Shown: piece by piece, positions 62,286-64,000 of the stretch
Layout of the letters: each line of letters starts with the position of its first letter
Position numbering within the stretch: the first letter of the stretch is position 1
Made by a program: the position numbers and the translations under genes
Assembly (NCBI RefSeq): GCF_003797825.1
Contig: NZ_RKME01000009.1
Location: 62,001 to 126,000 of the forward strand
Source of the DNA: Gordonia sp. OPL2
GTDB lineage: Bacteria; Actinomycetota; Actinomycetes; Mycobacteriales; Mycobacteriaceae
Direction: 5' to 3'
Length of the DNA stretch: 64,000 nucleotides
The notes under the pieces: model-generated
What the model saw: the letters and a program-made list of their open reading frames with translations, nothing else
Told to the model about the DNA's origin: nothing
Databases searched by the model: none

Positions 62286-62938
62286 TGGCTTCCACTCCGA
62301 TGTTGCCCGATCCGCCAGGGCCGGAAGCATTGCGGGCGCTGGGCATTCGCGACGAAGAAGTGCGCGTCATCGATGTCGGAGAGGTGTGGTGGCGGGTCCA
62401 CCGCACACTCGGCGTCCACGTACTCGCGTGGAATGCGCTCCGCACCTACGGGCCGGTTCTGCGGTTCGATCCCCATCATCTACCTGCTGGCGAGGATCCC
62501 GTCGGCCGTGGTGTCTGGTACGGGGCGTCGACCCCGGACGGCGCACTCGCCGAGGCCTTCCAGACCGACCGGACAATCGATCGCGACCGCGATCGGCCTT
62601 ACCTCACCGGACTGTCGTTCGCCCGCCCGGTCACCGTGATCGACGTTGCCATCGACAGCAAAGGAGCCTGGGCCACCCGCGTAGGTGGCACCTACGCCCT
62701 GTCGACCGGGCAGCACCACATCAGCCAACGTTGGGCCCGACACATCGTCGAGGCCCACCCCGACATCGACGGCTTGCGCTACAACAGTCGCTTCGCCGGC
62801 GCGCCCTGCCTGGCACTGTTCACTCCAGCTGGGAGCGCGATGCCGGATCGGCCGGAGCTGTCTCTACCCCTGACGCACCCTGATCTCGCCGTCCGGATCG
62901 CGGGCGCCGCAAGACGACTCGGATACTCCGTCATCTAG
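62285..62938 (+). CDS. RES-domain toxin (NAD-degrading family)
   Basis: The 217-residue protein shows the RES domain: WWRVHRTLG with the conserved arginine, GRGVWYGASTPDGALAEAF with the conserved tyrosine and glutamate, and the C-terminal DGLRYNSRFAGAPCLALF. Characterised RES toxins (MbcT, Res) degrade NAD by phosphorolysis or hydrolysis, so this one probably does too. ATG 62285 is coupled to the antitoxin stop. The pair sits between the iron operon and the exonuclease III gene, a mobile-module-like insertion. Confidence 0.88.
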   Translation: MASTPMLPDPPGPEALRALGIRDEEVRVIDVGEVWWRVHRTLGVHVLAWNALRTYGPVLRFDPHHLPAGEDPVGRGVWYGASTPDGALAEAFQTDRTIDRDRDRPYLTGLSFARPVTVIDVAIDSKGAWATRVGGTYALSTGQHHISQRWARHIVEAHPDIDGLRYNSRFAGAPCLALFTPAGSAMPDRPELSLPLTHPDLAVRIAGAARRLGYSVI

Positions 62939-62959
62939 TTCCAGGTCTCCGCAAAGTCG

Positions 62960-63745
62960 TCACACCTCGACGACGACCGGTGCGTGGTCGCTCGCACCCT
63001 TGCCCTTCCGGGCGTCACGGTCGACGAAGGCGGTACGCACCCGGTCATCGAAAGCGGGGGAACACAGCATGAAGTCGATGCGCATCCCCTCATCGCGGGG
63101 GAACCGCAACTGCGTGTAGTCCCAGAAGGTGTAGCCGTCGGTGTACGGCAGTGCGGAATCACGGAAGCCGGTGTCACGGATCGCGTTCAGCGCGCTGCGT
63201 TCGGGCTCGGACACGTGGGTCTTGCCGTCGAACACCGCGGGGTCCCAGACGTCGTCGTCGGTCGGGATGACGTTCCAGTCACCCGCGAGGACGATCTGTG
63301 ACGCCGGGTCGTGCGCCAGCCAGAGCGCGCCGATGTCACGGAGTTGCCGCAGCCAGTCGAGTTTGTAGCGGTAGTGCGGGTCGTCGAGGGCGCGGCCGTT
63401 CGGCACATACAGACTCCAGACCCGCACCCCGTCACAGCGTGCGGAGATCGCGCGTGCCTCCTGGGCGGGCGTGACGCCGCCGCTGCCATAGGTCGGCTGG
63501 CCCTCGAATCCGATCTCCACCTCGTCGAGTCCGACGCGGGAGGCGATCGCCACCCCGTTGAATCCGCCCGTGCCGACGTGGGCCACGTCGTAGCCGGCGG
63601 CGAGGAAACTCATCAGCGGGAACTCGTCGTCGCGGCACTTGGTCTCCTGCATGGCCAGGACGTCGATGTCGGAACGCTCCATCCAGCCGACGACGGCCTC
63701 GGACCGTGCGCGGATGGAGTTCACGTTCCAGGTGGCGAAGCGCAT
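62960..63745 (-). CDS. xthA: Exodeoxyribonuclease III
   Basis: The 261-residue enzyme of the AP endonuclease/exonuclease III family acts in base-excision repair. It opens MRFATWNVNSIRAR and contains the metal-binding glutamate in AMQETKCRDDEFP, the active-site YVPNGR, VLAGDWNVIP, and the catalytic GASDHAPVVVEV at the C-terminus. The length is normal. Its start follows by one base the stop of the partial gene upstream, so they are one transcription unit. Confidence 0.96.
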   Translation of the reverse strand: MRFATWNVNSIRARSEAVVGWMERSDIDVLAMQETKCRDDEFPLMSFLAAGYDVAHVGTGGFNGVAIASRVGLDEVEIGFEGQPTYGSGGVTPAQEARAISARCDGVRVWSLYVPNGRALDDPHYRYKLDWLRQLRDIGALWLAHDPASQIVLAGDWNVIPTDDDVWDPAVFDGKTHVSEPERSALNAIRDTGFRDSALPYTDGYTFWDYTQLRFPRDEGMRIDFMLCSPAFDDRVRTAFVDRDARKGKGASDHAPVVVEV

Positions 63746-63746
63746 G

Positions 63747-64000
63747 TCAGCTCTCGATCCGGGCGACGGGGGAACCGGCGTCGTGCCAGCGGGTCTCGAC
63801 CCGTCGCGCGAGGGTGGGTGGGGTCAGCAACAGCACCGCGAAAGCGGCCGGCGGATCGGCGATGTCGCGGTAGTGGTCGCGATAGAACCCGAGAGACTCG
63901 GCAAACCAGGACAATTCGTCGGGTTGGGCGCGCAGGAGCCGCGCGGAGTCCTCGATGATCGTGAGGTAGGCGGTCGGGGACGCTACGTCGGCCGGGACGT
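63747..64000 (-). CDS. Unidentified protein, C-terminal 83 codons only
   Basis: An open frame enters from the window edge and stops one base before the xthA start codon. The visible part reads ADVASPTAYLTIIEDSAR, LSWFAESLGFYRDHYRDI, then FAVLLLTPPTLARRVETRW and ends VARIES. No family is recognised. Tight spacing to xthA suggests co-transcription. Coding is supported by the absence of stops and actinobacterial codon bias in this frame. Confidence 0.6.
   Translation of the reverse strand, partial: VPADVASPTAYLTIIEDSARLLRAQPDELSWFAESLGFYRDHYRDIADPPAAFAVLLLTPPTLARRVETRWHDAGSPVARIES

Overview
The window looks like a chromosomal segment of a mycolic-acid-type actinobacterium, most plausibly Gordonia or a near relative (Nocardia, Rhodococcus). 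The reasons are high GC throughout, GTG starts and ATGA/GTGA overlaps, IdeR/DmdR-type iron boxes, a mycobactin-family siderophore locus, proteins with an MTB12-like domain and a DUF222/HNH (13E12-type) gene. No rRNA, tRNA, IS element or CRISPR array was seen. The genus is an inference.

Layout. 0-4.5 kb: a peptide-type ABC binding lipoprotein, then thiC-thiD on the minus strand behind a TPP riboswitch. 4.7-12.4 kb: a small GNAT gene, a siderophore-interacting flavoprotein (SIP) and a FecCD-type Fe-siderophore importer (two permeases, ATPase, binding lipoprotein). These are followed by a membrane-tethered MTB12-like protein and a second siderophore-binding lipoprotein gene broken by a frameshift. 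Three intergenic gaps here carry arrays of one related 21-bp repeat family. 12.5-37.8 kb: a mycobactin-type assembly line (mbtA, I, B, G, K, T, C, D, E, F), with a second MTB12-like gene between mbtD and mbtE. Nine candidate iron boxes precede these transcription units, so the block should be induced by iron starvation.

38-58.6 kb: after a strong hairpin, a DUF222/HNH gene and then an accessory catabolic region. A TetR gene sits between two arms of similar content (Zn-alcohol dehydrogenase, saccharopine/DapB-type dehydrogenase, acyl-CoA synthetase), and in the left arm the acyl-CoA synthetase is reduced to a 71-codon relic. Next come an imine-reductase-like enzyme, a membrane protein, an MFS pump, a PucR regulator, and a PhyH dioxygenase divergent from a Baeyer-Villiger monooxygenase/esterase pair. 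The substrate is unknown; an amine- or ketone-bearing carbon source is the inference.

58.6-64 kb: a second iron-boxed operon on the minus strand. It encodes an intact paralogue of the broken siderophore-binding lipoprotein, a SagB-type (azoline-oxidase family) flavoenzyme and a methyltransferase. No YcaO cyclase is present, so the likely azoline substrate is the oxazoline that the MbtB cyclization domain would make. This is the best candidate for an undescribed siderophore-tailoring or siderophore-using module. The window ends with a Res/Xre-type toxin-antitoxin pair, exonuclease III and the 3' end of an unidentified gene.

How it works together (inference from family knowledge): MbtI makes salicylate and MbtA loads it on MbtB. 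MbtB adds and cyclises Ser/Thr, MbtE and MbtF add lysines, MbtC/D add a short polyketide unit, and MbtG and MbtK hydroxylate and acylate the lysine side-chain nitrogen. The ferric siderophore would be captured by the lipoproteins, imported by the FecCD/ATPase system and reduced by SIP. MbtH, MbtL/M/N and an obvious exporter are not in the window.
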